Of a stretch of 64,000 nucleotides of DNA, positions 54,996 to 63,657 are shown piece after piece. Made by a program: the position numbers and the translations under genes. The first letter of the stretch is position 1. Each line of letters starts with the position of its first letter. Under the pieces are notes generated by a model. That model saw only the letters and a list, made by a program, of their open reading frames with translations. It did no database searches and was not told the origin of the DNA. The DNA is from Chromatiales bacterium (GTDB lineage: Bacteria; Pseudomonadota; Gammaproteobacteria; Steroidobacterales; GCA-2729495), in the NCBI GenBank assembly GCA_016789885.1, contig JAEUPZ010000031.1, forward strand, positions 248,001-312,000. Reading direction: 5' to 3'.

Positions 54996-55868
54996 TTGGC
55001 TTCTTCGTCAACAGACCTCCGCCCTTACGTCCTATCGGCTCTCCGCCGTATCTTGAGGCCATTGGCGCGCCTCTTGCTTCGCGCAGGCGTCGGTTTTCGC
55101 GAGTTCTCGGAAGTGTCGAAGGACGCCTTCATCTCTGTGGCTACGCGAGAGTTCGGGGTCCGTGGGCGTCCAACCAACATATCCCGAGTTTCAGCGATTA
55201 CTGGCCTCAGCCGTAAGGAGGTGGCAAGGGTTAGATCTGTCAACAGGTCGATAAATGAGCCTGAAGTCCTTGATGCTTGGAGCGCATTGTCAGTGGTCCT
55301 GCATCATTGGCATAGCGACCCGGACTTTTGCGCGGCCCCCGGAGTGGCAGCCCCGCTCGTTTTTGGCGGAGGCGAACGATCCTTTACTGAGCTTGTTAGA
55401 CGTTACGGCGGGGACCTGCCGGCTGGTGCTGTACGAGCTGAACTCCGGCGTGCCGGCATTGTTCAGGAGGATGAGAGGGGGTGGCTGTCACCGGTAAAGC
55501 GGTGGTACGCCCCGGTGGACGTTGACCCCGCATTTTTGGATTCGATGGCGTTTTCCCTGTCCAATCTTGCAGACAGCATTAGTCACAACATTGAACTTGC
55601 GTCCCGCGGAGTTCTTCAGGGCCCAAGTGGTCGCGTGGAGCGCTATGTATGGACGTCTGCGATTTCTGGCGCTGACAAAGCCGCTTTCAAGGCACTGGCG
55701 GAAAGTCGCGCAATTGCGCTGCTTGAAGACCTGGACGAATGGATTGCTGAGCGGGAGCGAGCTTTTGAGGGCAATTCCACTGGTAAGGCCGAATCAGCTA
55801 ATCCTGACGATCGTCTTGTCGGTCTGGGCGTCTACTACTTCGAGCGCCCCCGACGCGACGACCACTGA
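54996..55868 (+). CDS. DUF6502 family protein, copy A
   Basis: A 290-residue protein with an N-terminal helix ILRPLARLLLRAGVGFREFS and an HTH-like SAITGLSRKEVARVRS, then WHSDPDF, AELRRAGIVQEDERGW and a helical C-terminus ending GLGVYYFE. It is paralogous to the product of 56856-57722, with matching motifs in the same order. It may be a DNA-binding regulator, but this is unproven. TTG start (no better codon upstream). Codon use is markedly less GC-rich than in the flanking genes. Confidence 0.8.
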   Translation: MASSSTDLRPYVLSALRRILRPLARLLLRAGVGFREFSEVSKDAFISVATREFGVRGRPTNISRVSAITGLSRKEVARVRSVNRSINEPEVLDAWSALSVVLHHWHSDPDFCAAPGVAAPLVFGGGERSFTELVRRYGGDLPAGAVRAELRRAGIVQEDERGWLSPVKRWYAPVDVDPAFLDSMAFSLSNLADSISHNIELASRGVLQGPSGRVERYVWTSAISGADKAAFKALAESRAIALLEDLDEWIAERERAFEGNSTGKAESANPDDRLVGLGVYYFERPRRDDH

Positions 55869-55940
55869 CTGGTCTCTGTAGCAGGCCCATCGTCTCTAGG
55901 TTGCGCTTAGGTTCCCGCCATGCGGGATTGCCCGGTTGCG

Positions 55941-56828
55941 CTAGTCCGCGCGAAGGTCGTTAGCTGCCTTGGCACGGATGCCAGAACCGGAGATGCCCTT
56001 GGCACGGATGCCGGAGCCGGAGATGCCCTTGGCGCGGATACCGGAGCCGGAGATGCCCTTGGCACGGATGCCGGAGCCGGAGATGCCCTTGGCACGGATA
56101 CCAGAACCGGAGATGCCCTTGGCACGGATGCCGGAGCCGGAGATGTCCTTGGCGCGGATACTGGAGCGGACCTTAGTCGCCTTGTTATCGCCAAGGCTCT
56201 TTCCTTCAGTCGCAAGGGCTGCGGCAACTACCGGGGTGCAGGGGCCGTTAGCGCTGTCAGTAACGCAAAGTGCCTCGACCCAGCCAGCAGACTCAGCGCT
56301 GGGTACCAGGGGAGATGCAATGTCGCCCTCGTTGCCAGCAAAGAATCGCTTGTAGGTCAACGTTGCGCCCGGAACAAACGGCGCGTCGATGACTACTACG
56401 CGCCGCCCGATACCAGCTTCTCCGCCCAGCGCGTCACCCCCTACTGCTACGAGATCCCCTACTTGGAGTGCCTCGCGGGCTACGGGTTTGCCATCGGTCG
56501 TGGTGATGATGGCGCTGGGCAACAAAAAGATATCGGTAGATGCGACTCGGACGTCGGTCCAATCGGTTCCAACACTTGCTATTGGTCCAATCGCGAGTAC
56601 CGGCTCACCGAGGAGTTGTGAGTCGCGTGCCAGCGGAAGGCCCAATTGGTAGGCGAATCCTGACGGCAATTCAGAGTCCCATGTGCTCAGCAAGGGCCCT
56701 TCTTCAGACTCAAGAATCTTTAGCCCTGCCGGGGCGCCCGGCGCACCGAGAAGAGTGCTAGGCAATAGGGCGCAAAGCGCCAGTACTGCCAACCTCGATG
56801 TGCCAATCTGGATTGCCTTAGAGTGCAT
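55941..56828 (-). CDS. Secreted protein with C-terminal 10-residue tandem repeats
   Basis: A 295-residue protein with a signal peptide (hydrophobic residues 12-27, cleavage near LLGAPG). Residues about 40-205 look like beta-rich DUF5666-type sequence (ALQVGDLVAVGGDALGGEA). From about residue 222 to near the end it carries about seven copies of GSGIRAKGIS. The repeat is basic and Gly/Ser-rich, and may bind an anionic polymer or surface. It is 27 bp downstream of DUF6502 copy B on the same strand, so the two are probably co-transcribed. Confidence 0.75.
   Translation of the reverse strand: MHSKAIQIGTSRLAVLALCALLPSTLLGAPGAPAGLKILESEEGPLLSTWDSELPSGFAYQLGLPLARDSQLLGEPVLAIGPIASVGTDWTDVRVASTDIFLLPSAIITTTDGKPVAREALQVGDLVAVGGDALGGEAGIGRRVVVIDAPFVPGATLTYKRFFAGNEGDIASPLVPSAESAGWVEALCVTDSANGPCTPVVAAALATEGKSLGDNKATKVRSSIRAKDISGSGIRAKGISGSGIRAKGISGSGIRAKGISGSGIRAKGISGSGIRAKGISGSGIRAKAANDLRAD
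55967..56166. repeat. 30-bp coding tandem repeat (six full copies plus a partial)
   Basis: Units begin at 55967, 55997, 56027, 56057, 56087, 56117 and 56147 (partial), each starting CCTTGGC and ending CGGAGATGC on the plus strand. Variation is a few silent or near-silent bases per unit. The length is a multiple of three, so copy-number change keeps the frame of the secreted protein. Confidence 0.93.
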
Positions 56829-56855
56829 AGAGAAAATTCCTGGGTCAGTCGACGG

Positions 56856-57722
56856 CTAGTGCGTCTCGTCCGCGCCCTTCGATCTCTTGGCGCGTTCGTC
56901 GGAGGGCCACTCGACGTAGTGATAAATGCCAACGCCAGTGCCGATGCGTACCTCTGGGCTATCGAGATCCGGCTTGTCCAACTGGCTTAGCCAGTTGTCG
57001 ATTTCCTCAAGCAAAACTTGCGCCCGATCGCGCACGTAGGATCTGAATCGAGGCAAGTCTTCAGGCCGGATACCGTCGTCGGCGTGAACGGTTCGTTCCA
57101 GCAGACGACCGTCGGGATCTACCTGCTGGCGATTGAAATCAACGGTCTCAACGAGGCACTGAACTGCTCGACCTATTCGCTCGAAGCTATCTGGGACATC
57201 CACTCTTGGTAGATAGGTGCGCGTAACTACCTTGAACCATCCCGTGTCCGTCTCCTTCACTGCTCCGATGCGTCGCAGTTCAACGAGCAAGCGGGCCGGT
57301 GTGGCGCTAGGACAATGCGTTTCAACTAGCGAGACGAAGTCCCGCCCGTCGTTACCATCGAAACGCAGTTCAAGTGGCAATCCATACGGACCGGTGAAAT
57401 CGGGGTCGGTGTGCCAAGCGGTGAGAACCGCGGTTATCTGCTCCAGTCGCCCGGTCGATCCAAGCTGGGTTCTGTCCTCCGCGATTCGAGTGACCTCAGC
57501 CACGCTTAGCCCGGTAGCAGACGAAACCAAGCGCGCCAAATCGCCCGATATCGACTCCGCCGGTCGTGATGAGGTCATGTCTAGGCCGACCGAAACGAAC
57601 ACCTTCCTGACCGTTTCATCTAGCTCCGGGTAGGCAACGCCTTCGCGAAGCAGGATCCGAACCAGCGGGGTGAGGATGCGTCCGTAGGCGGCGAGCAGGG
57701 CCGCCTTTAGATCCGCGTCCAT
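56856..57722 (-). CDS. DUF6502 family protein, copy B
   Basis: A 288-residue paralogue of 54996-55868: ILTPLVRILLREGVAYPELD, SSATGLSVAEVTRIAEDR, WHTDPDF, VELRRIGAVKETDTGWFKVV and GTGVGIYHYVEW align with copy A. It precedes the repeat protein by 27 bp. The two DUF6502 genes flank that gene, B upstream of it and A converging on it. Confidence 0.8.
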   Translation of the reverse strand: MDADLKAALLAAYGRILTPLVRILLREGVAYPELDETVRKVFVSVGLDMTSSRPAESISGDLARLVSSATGLSVAEVTRIAEDRTQLGSTGRLEQITAVLTAWHTDPDFTGPYGLPLELRFDGNDGRDFVSLVETHCPSATPARLLVELRRIGAVKETDTGWFKVVTRTYLPRVDVPDSFERIGRAVQCLVETVDFNRQQVDPDGRLLERTVHADDGIRPEDLPRFRSYVRDRAQVLLEEIDNWLSQLDKPDLDSPEVRIGTGVGIYHYVEWPSDERAKRSKGADETH

Positions 57723-57881
57723 GTCATAGACATAATTCTTCTCAGGTGAGAAGAGTAGACGTCGGATTATGTCCGGTCAAGCGCCAAAACTAGCGGGTTC
57801 CCATCGTTTTGATGGGCTATATGTAACCTTCTGGACGGCTTACTTAATCAGCCGCCTATCGCTTGGTGGCGCGAAGCAGGC

Positions 57882-58145
57882 CTAGCTGTCGCGAGACTCC
57901 ACCGCCAGCGCATGGATGTCGCTGGTCATGAGGTCACCCAGGGCGGCGTAGACCAGGCGGTGGATTTCGAGCCGGCTGCGGCCGGCGAAGGCGGGGGAGG
58001 CAATTCTCACGCGGAAGTGGCCGCGGCCGTCACGCGCGCCGGCGTGGCCGCGGTGGAGGTGGCTTTCGTCGACGACTTCGCAGTGGGTCGGGTGCAGCGC
58101 CGCCTCGAGGCGCTCGCGGATGCGGCTGACGCGATCGGCAGTCAT
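57882..58145 (-). CDS. BolA family protein
   Basis: An 87-residue BolA-type protein: RIRERLEAALHPTHCEVVDE, SHLHRGHAG, HFRVRIASPAFAGRSRLEIH, VYAALGDLM and IHALAV. These proteins bind glutaredoxin 2Fe-2S clusters; class I members also bind DNA. The start is the ATG overlapping the stop of the yciI-like gene (ATGA). Confidence 0.93.
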   Translation of the reverse strand: MTADRVSRIRERLEAALHPTHCEVVDESHLHRGHAGARDGRGHFRVRIASPAFAGRSRLEIHRLVYAALGDLMTSDIHALAVESRDS

Positions 58146-58441
58146 GGCAGGACCTGGACGAACGGGCGTACGTCGACCGCCTGCCACGCGCCGGCGGCAA
58201 CGTACGGATCCTGCTGTGCCCAGGCCGTGGCGGTCTCGAGATCGGCGAACTCGGCGATGATCAGGCTGCCGGTGTAGCCTGCATCGCCCGGGTCTGCCGT
58301 GGGGATGGTGGGGTGGGGCCCGGCAATCACCAGGCGGCCCTGGGCCTGCAACTGCCTGACCCGCGCGAGATGGGCCTCGCGACTGGCGCGGCGCATGTCG
58401 AGGCTCCGGGGCGCGTCGTGTCCGAAGATGGCGAACAGCAT
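58142..58441 (-). CDS. yciI: YciI family protein
   Basis: A 99-residue dimeric alpha-beta barrel protein: FAIFGHDAPRSLDMRRASRE, HLARVRQLQAQGRLVIAGPH, GSLIIAEFADLETATAWAQQ and DPYVAAGAW. The conserved His/Asp pair is present (AGPH, QDPY). Function unknown. It sits in an operon with yciB upstream and bolA downstream, a common arrangement. Confidence 0.93.
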   Translation of the reverse strand: MLFAIFGHDAPRSLDMRRASREAHLARVRQLQAQGRLVIAGPHPTIPTADPGDAGYTGSLIIAEFADLETATAWAQQDPYVAAGAWQAVDVRPFVQVLP

Positions 58442-58442
58442 G

Positions 58443-59009
58443 TCAGGGGCCTTCCTTGTCCGGGTTGTCGGCCAGCGCGCCGCGCAGGTTCAGCCACCAG
58501 AAGACGACGCCCAGAAAGACGACCGTGAGTCCCAGCAGTCCGAAGACCTTGAAGTTGACCCAGACTGCTTCCGGGTAGCGGTAGGCCACGAAGATGTTGG
58601 CGGCGCCAGACAAGCCGAAGAAAGCGACCCACATCAGGTTGAGGCGGCGCCAGTCGGGGGCGCTGAGCCGGATGTCCCCGTTGCCGACCGAGTCGAAGAT
58701 GCGTTGCGTGAGCGAGCGCTCCCCAACGTACTGGCTGAGCAGGAAGGCGATGGCAAGGCCCCAGTTGAGCGCCGTGGGCTTCCACTTGAAAAACAGCGGG
58801 TTGTCGAGGTACACGCTGATGCCGCCGAGGACGATGACGAGTGCCGCCGACACCAGCTGGGTGCGATTGACCGTACGCTTGACGAGCCAGGTGCCGGCCA
58901 CCAGCACCACCATGGCGACCATCAGGACGACGATGGCGGTGCGCATGTCGGTCTGCCAGTAGGCGACGAGGAAGGCGAGCAGCGGCAGGAATTCGAATAG
59001 CGATTGCAT
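58443..59009 (-). CDS. yciB: Septation protein A / inner-membrane protein YciB
   Basis: A 188-residue protein with about five helices: FLPLLAFLVAYWQTDMRTA, YLDNPLFFKWKPTALNWGLA and APDWRRLNLMWVAFFGLSGA match YciB/IspZ. It contributes to cell-envelope and division integrity. The ATG at 59009 gives the standard MQSLFEFLPLL start; the longer frame upstream is antisense to yciO. Confidence 0.95.
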   Translation of the reverse strand: MQSLFEFLPLLAFLVAYWQTDMRTAIVVLMVAMVVLVAGTWLVKRTVNRTQLVSAALVIVLGGISVYLDNPLFFKWKPTALNWGLAIAFLLSQYVGERSLTQRIFDSVGNGDIRLSAPDWRRLNLMWVAFFGLSGAANIFVAYRYPEAVWVNFKVFGLLGLTVVFLGVVFWWLNLRGALADNPDKEGP

Positions 59010-59075
59010 GACGCGCGGATGATACCGGACTGCGGGACGGCCCAATGACCGCGGTCTCGCCCCTAGAATGTCGGC

Positions 59076-59696
59076 ATGACCCAGCGTTTCCAGGTTCACC
59101 CTGACAATCCGCAGCTCCGCCTCATCCGCCAGGCCACCAAGCTGCTGCAGGATGGAGGCCTCATCGTCTATCCCACCGACTCGAGCTACGCGCTGGGGTG
59201 CCACCTGGGCGACCGGGCCGCGGCCGAGCGTATCGAGCGGCTGCGGCAGACGGGGCGCGACCACAACTTCACCCTGGTGTGCCGCGACCTGTCCGAGATC
59301 GCCACGTATGCGCGGGTTGACAACTCGACGTACCGGTTGCTGCGGTCCCTGACGCCGGGCCCTTACACCTTCATCCTGCGCGCGACGCGTGAAGTGCCGC
59401 GCCGGCTGCAGAACCCGAAGCGCCAGACCATCGGCATCCGGGTGCCGGACCATCCGGTCCCGGCGGCGCTGCTGGCAGAGCTCGGGGAGCCGCTGATGAG
59501 CTCGACGCTGCTGATGCCGGGCGACGACGTGCCGCTTTCGGATCCCGACGAGATCATTCAGGTCCTGCAGGGGCGCATCGACCTGCTGATCGACAGCGGA
59601 CACTGCGGCGTCGAGCCATCGACCGTCGTCGACCTGACGGGCGACGCGCCCGTGATCGTCCGTCGTGGCAAGGGGCCGACCACGCCGTTCGAGTGA
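59076..59696 (+). CDS. yciO: Sua5/YciO/YrdC family protein (YciO type)
   Basis: A 206-residue protein of the L-threonylcarbamoyladenylate synthase fold: GGLIVYPTDSSYALGCHLGD, RDHNFTLVCRDLSEIA, LTPGPYTFILRAT and KRQTIGIRVPDH. The length equals E. coli YciO. TsaC/Sua5 acts in tRNA t6A synthesis; YciO is a paralogue with little or no such activity. It is divergent from yciB. Confidence 0.9.
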   Translation: MTQRFQVHPDNPQLRLIRQATKLLQDGGLIVYPTDSSYALGCHLGDRAAAERIERLRQTGRDHNFTLVCRDLSEIATYARVDNSTYRLLRSLTPGPYTFILRATREVPRRLQNPKRQTIGIRVPDHPVPAALLAELGEPLMSSTLLMPGDDVPLSDPDEIIQVLQGRIDLLIDSGHCGVEPSTVVDLTGDAPVIVRRGKGPTTPFE

Positions 59697-59731
59697 CCGG
59701 CACCGGCGGGCTGCGTCGGTATAATCCCGGG

Positions 59732-60394
59732 ATGTCGGAAGCCGAGATCGCCCAGGTCGTTCGCCTGCTCACTGTGGCGATCATCCCCGTGCTGTTCGGG
59801 ATAGCACTCCACGAGGCGGCCCACGGCTGGGCCGCGGCGCGGCTGGGTGACCGTACCGCCGAGCTGCTGGGCCGCGTTAGTCCCAATCCCCTGCGACACA
59901 TCGACCCGGTCGGCACGGTGCTGGTGCCGCTGCTGCTTGCCTTCACCACCGGTACGCCATTCGGCTGGGCCAAGCCCGTACCGGTCAATGCCCGCAACCT
60001 CCGCGATCCCAAGCGTCACATGATCCTCGTGGCGGCCGCGGGGCCGCTGGCGAACGTCCTGATGGCCATCGGCTGGGCGCTGGTCTTCGCCTTTGCCTAC
60101 TACGCGGGAAGTGGCTGGGGCGGGCTGCGCCAGTTCCTGTTGAGCATGGGAAACTTCGGAATACAGTTCAATGCGTTGCTGGCGGTTTTTAATCTTTTGC
60201 CGATACCGCCGCTCGACGGTGGGCGTGTCCTTCGCGGGCTGGTGCCGGAGTCGCTGGGGCAGGCCCTCGACCGGGTCGAGCCGTGGGGGCTTATACTCGT
60301 CATGATCCTCTTGGTGGTCGGCGTGCTGGGCAAGGTCGTGTGGCCTGTCGCGGGCTGGCTCGCCGATTTCATCTTCTCGCTGACGGGTGCCTGA
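59732..60394 (+). CDS. Site-2 protease family (M50) membrane metalloprotease
   Basis: A 220-residue protein with five or six helices. The zinc motif HEAAHGWAAARLGD (HExxH) is near residue 27 and the second motif LLPIPPLDGGRVL near residue 160. It belongs to the small YwhC/Rv2869-unlike M50 group of unknown substrate. The start is the ATG at 59732. It is upstream of scpA, a pairing seen in many bacteria. Confidence 0.92.
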   Translation: MSEAEIAQVVRLLTVAIIPVLFGIALHEAAHGWAAARLGDRTAELLGRVSPNPLRHIDPVGTVLVPLLLAFTTGTPFGWAKPVPVNARNLRDPKRHMILVAAAGPLANVLMAIGWALVFAFAYYAGSGWGGLRQFLLSMGNFGIQFNALLAVFNLLPIPPLDGGRVLRGLVPESLGQALDRVEPWGLILVMILLVVGVLGKVVWPVAGWLADFIFSLTGA

Positions 60395-60401
60395 CACGCC
60401 A

Positions 60402-61346
60402 ATGACCGAGTCCCCGGCCGACACCGTGCCGCACCTGCAGCTGGTGCACGACGCCGAGGCGCCGCGCGAGCCGACCCTCGACGCCGAGAGTTCGGGCGGC
60501 CAGCCGGCCCAGGGGGAAATGCCGTTCGCCATCGTCGAGGGCGAGCCGATCACCCAGCTGCCCCAGGACCTCTACATCCCGCCGTACGCGCTGGAGGTCT
60601 TCCTTGAGGCCTTCGAGGGCCCGCTTGACCTGCTGCTGTACCTGATCCGGCGCCAGAACCTCGACATCCTCAACATCCCGATCGCCGAGATCACCCGCCA
60701 GTACGTCGTGTACATCGACGTCATGAAGGAGCTGCAGCTCGAGCTGGCCGGTGAGTACCTGCTGATGGCGGCGATGCTCGCCGAGATCAAGTCGCGGATG
60801 CTGCTGCCCCGCCCCGAGGCGGCTGCCGAGGAGGAGGCCGACCCGCGCGCCGAGCTGGTACGCCGGCTGCAGGAGTACGAGCGCTTCAAGCAGGCCGCCG
60901 AGAGTCTCGACACGTTGCCCCGCATGGAGCGCGACGTGTTCCCGGCCAGCGCCGATGTCAGCGAGCGGCCCGTCGTTACCCGCCTGCCTGACCTCACCCT
61001 GAAGGAGCTGCTGCTGGCCTTCAAGGATGTGCTGACCCGGGCCGAGCTCCTGGCCCATCACCACATCCGGCGCGAGCCCCTCTCCGTGCGCCAGCGCATG
61101 TCCGAGGTGCTGGTCAGGCTCAACGCCGAGCGCTTCAGCGAGTTCGCGGCGCTGTTCGATCCGGCGGAGGGCCGGATGGGCATCACCGTCACATTCCTCG
61201 CCATCCTCGAGCTGCTGAAGGAGGGCCTCATCGAGGCCGTGCAGGTCGAGTCCTTCGGCCCCATCCACGTGCGCGCCATGGCTGGCGGGGCACAGGGTGC
61301 GGGCGTTCCCGATGAGCTGGTGGCGCAGCCGCCGGCCGCCAACTGA
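60402..61346 (+). CDS. scpA: Segregation and condensation protein A
   Basis: Kleisin of the SMC-ScpAB condensin. The 314 residues have an extended acidic N-terminus, then LEAFEGPLDLLLYLIRRQNL (typical start of the SMC-binding helix), YLLMAAMLAEIKSRMLLP and a C-terminal winged helix (VTFLAILELLKEGLIEAVQ). ATG at 60402; a GTG 15 nt upstream is possible. Next to scpB. Such ScpAB systems occur in gammaproteobacteria that lack MukBEF. Confidence 0.96.
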   Translation: MTESPADTVPHLQLVHDAEAPREPTLDAESSGGQPAQGEMPFAIVEGEPITQLPQDLYIPPYALEVFLEAFEGPLDLLLYLIRRQNLDILNIPIAEITRQYVVYIDVMKELQLELAGEYLLMAAMLAEIKSRMLLPRPEAAAEEEADPRAELVRRLQEYERFKQAAESLDTLPRMERDVFPASADVSERPVVTRLPDLTLKELLLAFKDVLTRAELLAHHHIRREPLSVRQRMSEVLVRLNAERFSEFAALFDPAEGRMGITVTFLAILELLKEGLIEAVQVESFGPIHVRAMAGGAQGAGVPDELVAQPPAAN

Positions 61347-61360
61347 ACCACCAGGCCCCT

Positions 61361-62128
61361 ATGGACGCAGATCAGCTAAAGCACGTCGTCGAGGCAGCCC
61401 TGCTTGCCGCCGGCCGGCCCATGGATCTCAACGACCTGCGCGCCCTGTTCGGCGACGAGCACGCGCCCTCGAAGGACGACCTGCGCTCGGCGCTGGCCGC
61501 GCTGGACGCGGACTACGCTGTCCGTGGCATCGCCGTGCACGAGGTGGCAAGCGGGTACCGCATCCAGGTGCGTCCCAGTTTCGCGCCGTGGCTCGGCAAG
61601 CTGTGGGAGGAGCGGGCACCCCGCTACTCGCGGGCCCTGCTCGAGACCCTGGCCATCATTGCGTACCGCCAGCCCGTGACCCGCGGCGACGTCGAGGAGA
61701 TCCGCGGCGTCGGCGTGACGACCAACATCATGCGCACGCTGCTCGAGCGCAACTGGATCCGCGTGGTCGGGTTCCGTGACGTCCCGGGCAAGCCGGCCAT
61801 GTATGGCACGACCCGCGATTTCCTCGATTACTTCGGGCTGAAGAAGCTCGACGACCTGCCGCCGCTCGGGGAGCTCCGCGACCTTGACTCCTTGTCGGCG
61901 CAGCTCGACCTCGACCCGGCCGTTGCCGCCAGTGTTGCCGCCGCTGGCGAAGGCGGCGACGACGCCGGTCTTGGTGCCGCGACCGAATCCCCGGAGGGCG
62001 ACGATTCCGCCCTCGCCACAGTCACGCCGATCACCGAGGCCGCCGACCGTCAATCCGGCGCGCACGACGATGCCGATGCGACGCCCGGGCCGACGCCCGA
62101 CAACGTCATCCCGATCAAGGCCCGCTAG
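61361..62128 (+). CDS. scpB: Segregation and condensation protein B
   Basis: Accessory subunit of the SMC complex. The 255 residues have two winged helices: LKHVVEAALLAAGRPMDLND at the start and ALLETLAIIAYRQPVTRGDV followed by EEIRGVGVTTNIMRTLLERN, then GRPAMYGTT-like KPAMYGTTRDFLDYFGL. The C-terminal 70 residues are low-complexity and acidic. It overlaps the start of rluB. Confidence 0.96.
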   Translation: MDADQLKHVVEAALLAAGRPMDLNDLRALFGDEHAPSKDDLRSALAALDADYAVRGIAVHEVASGYRIQVRPSFAPWLGKLWEERAPRYSRALLETLAIIAYRQPVTRGDVEEIRGVGVTTNIMRTLLERNWIRVVGFRDVPGKPAMYGTTRDFLDYFGLKKLDDLPPLGELRDLDSLSAQLDLDPAVAASVAAAGEGGDDAGLGAATESPEGDDSALATVTPITEAADRQSGAHDDADATPGPTPDNVIPIKAR

Positions 62129-62969
62129 GGCTGCGGCGGCGCCTGCGGCGGCCGAGCGCCTGCAGAAGGTGCTGGCCGGTGCCGGCGTCGCGTCGCGTCG
62201 CGAGATCGAGGAGTGGATCCGCGCCGCGCGGATCACCGTCGACGGCAAGCCGGCGACCCTCGGCCAGCGCGTGTCCGGACGCGAGCGGATCAGCATCGAC
62301 GGCAAGCCCGTGGCGGCGCTCCGCCGTCCCGCGGCCCGGGCGCGCACGCTGATCTACCACAAGCCTTCCGGCGAGATCTGTTCGCGCCATGACCCCGAGC
62401 AGCGCCCGACCGTGTTCGAGCGCCTGCCGCCCGTACAGGGCGGCCGCTGGGTCAGCGTCGGGCGCCTCGACTTCACGACGTCCGGGCTGCTGCTGCTGAC
62501 CACGGACGGGGCGCTGGCCCATGCGCTCATGCATCCCTCGAGTGGCCTCGAGCGCGAGTACATGGTGCGCATCCTCGGCGCCGTCGACGAAGCGACGCTG
62601 CAGCGACTGCGCGACGGGCTCCAGCTCGAGGACGGACCGGCCCGATTCGACGTCCTCGAGGCTGCCGGTGGCGGCGAGACGAATCGCTGGTTCCGCGTGC
62701 TCGTCAAGGAGGGGCGCAACCGCCTCGTGCGTCGCCTCTGGGAGGCTGCCGGTTGCCAGGTGAGCCGGCTGATCCGCGTGCGCTACGGTCCGGTAGTGCT
62801 GCCGCGGGACCTGCGGACGGGGCGCCATCGCCTGCTCGAGGGCGAAGGCCTGCAGGCCCTGTATGCGGCCGCGGGCCTCGCTGGATCAGACGCGCAGGGC
62901 CCCGCCTACTGGCAGTCGAAGGTGCCGCCGGTGACGCCGCGGCTCGCCGGGCCCAGCAGGAAAAGGTAG
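62070..62969 (+). CDS. rluB: 23S rRNA pseudouridine(2605) synthase RluB
   Basis: A 299-residue RsuA-family pseudouridine synthase: S4 domain ERLQKVLAGAGVASRREIEE, catalytic GRLDFTTSGLLLLTTDGALA (Asp in GRLD), and KEGRNRLVRRLWEAAG. ATG at 62070 (or 62076) lies inside scpB; no start codon is available between the scpB stop and the S4 domain, so overlap is needed. Its 3' end overlaps the convergent SDR gene by 64 bp. Confidence 0.92.
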   Translation: MPMRRPGRRPTTSSRSRPARAAAAPAAAERLQKVLAGAGVASRREIEEWIRAARITVDGKPATLGQRVSGRERISIDGKPVAALRRPAARARTLIYHKPSGEICSRHDPEQRPTVFERLPPVQGGRWVSVGRLDFTTSGLLLLTTDGALAHALMHPSSGLEREYMVRILGAVDEATLQRLRDGLQLEDGPARFDVLEAAGGGETNRWFRVLVKEGRNRLVRRLWEAAGCQVSRLIRVRYGPVVLPRDLRTGRHRLLEGEGLQALYAAAGLAGSDAQGPAYWQSKVPPVTPRLAGPSRKR

Positions 62970-63652
62970 GGGTTCATCAGCTCGGCCGGATCCGGCACCG
63001 CGGCGGGGTCTTCGCCGGGATAGGCCGCCCGCCGCATGGCCGTCCGCGTGCCGCCGGGATTGATGCAGTTGACGCGGATGTGGCCGCTGCTGTCGGTCTC
63101 GTCGGCGAGCACCTGCGACAGGCCTTCGATGCCGAACTTCGACACCGCGTAGGCTCCCCAGTAGGCGCGGCCCCGGCGACCGACGCTGCTGCTGGTGAAC
63201 ACGATGCTTGCGTCCGCCGCCTTGCGCAGCAGGGGCAGCAGCGTGCGGGTCAGCACGAAGGGTATCGTCAGGTTGATGTGCAGCACCTCGTGCCAGGTGC
63301 CGACATCGTAGTGCTCGATCGGCGCGCGCTGGCCCAGGATCCCGGCGTTGTGCAGCAGCCCGTCGAGCCGCCCATAGGTGCCTTCGAGCTGCTCGGCGAG
63401 GCTCAGGTACTCGGGCCCGCCGGCCTTCCGGAAGTCCATGACCGCAATGGCCGGCTCCGGGCCGCCGGCCGCCTGGATCTCGTCGTAGACCTTCTCGAGC
63501 CGCGCCTGGGTGCGGCCCACCAGCACCACCGTCGCGCCATGGGCGGCGCAGGCGAGGGACGCTGCGCGCCCGAGGCCCTGGCCCGCGCCGGTGATGAGGA
63601 TGACCCGGTCGCGCAGGACATCGGGTGCAGGTGTGTAGCGGCGTGGTTCCAT
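62906..63652 (-). CDS. yciK: YciK-family short-chain oxidoreductase
   Basis: A 248-residue SDR: TGAGQGLGRAASLACAAHGA, HNAGILG, FTSSSVGRRGRAYWGAYAVS with the following K as catalytic Lys, and NCINPGGTRTAMR. The pattern matches YciK. The ATG at 63652 follows gph by a few bases, and the longer open frame overlaps gph. The rluB-yciK neighbourhood is also found in E. coli. Confidence 0.9.
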   Translation of the reverse strand: MEPRRYTPAPDVLRDRVILITGAGQGLGRAASLACAAHGATVVLVGRTQARLEKVYDEIQAAGGPEPAIAVMDFRKAGGPEYLSLAEQLEGTYGRLDGLLHNAGILGQRAPIEHYDVGTWHEVLHINLTIPFVLTRTLLPLLRKAADASIVFTSSSVGRRGRAYWGAYAVSKFGIEGLSQVLADETDSSGHIRVNCINPGGTRTAMRRAAYPGEDPAAVPDPAELMNPYLFLLGPASRGVTGGTFDCQ

Positions 63653-63657
63653 GGGGT

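Noticed and set aside
55967..56166. Regular 30-bp repeats considered as a CRISPR array
   Set aside because: The units are contiguous with no spacers, lie in frame within a secreted-protein gene, and no cas genes are present.
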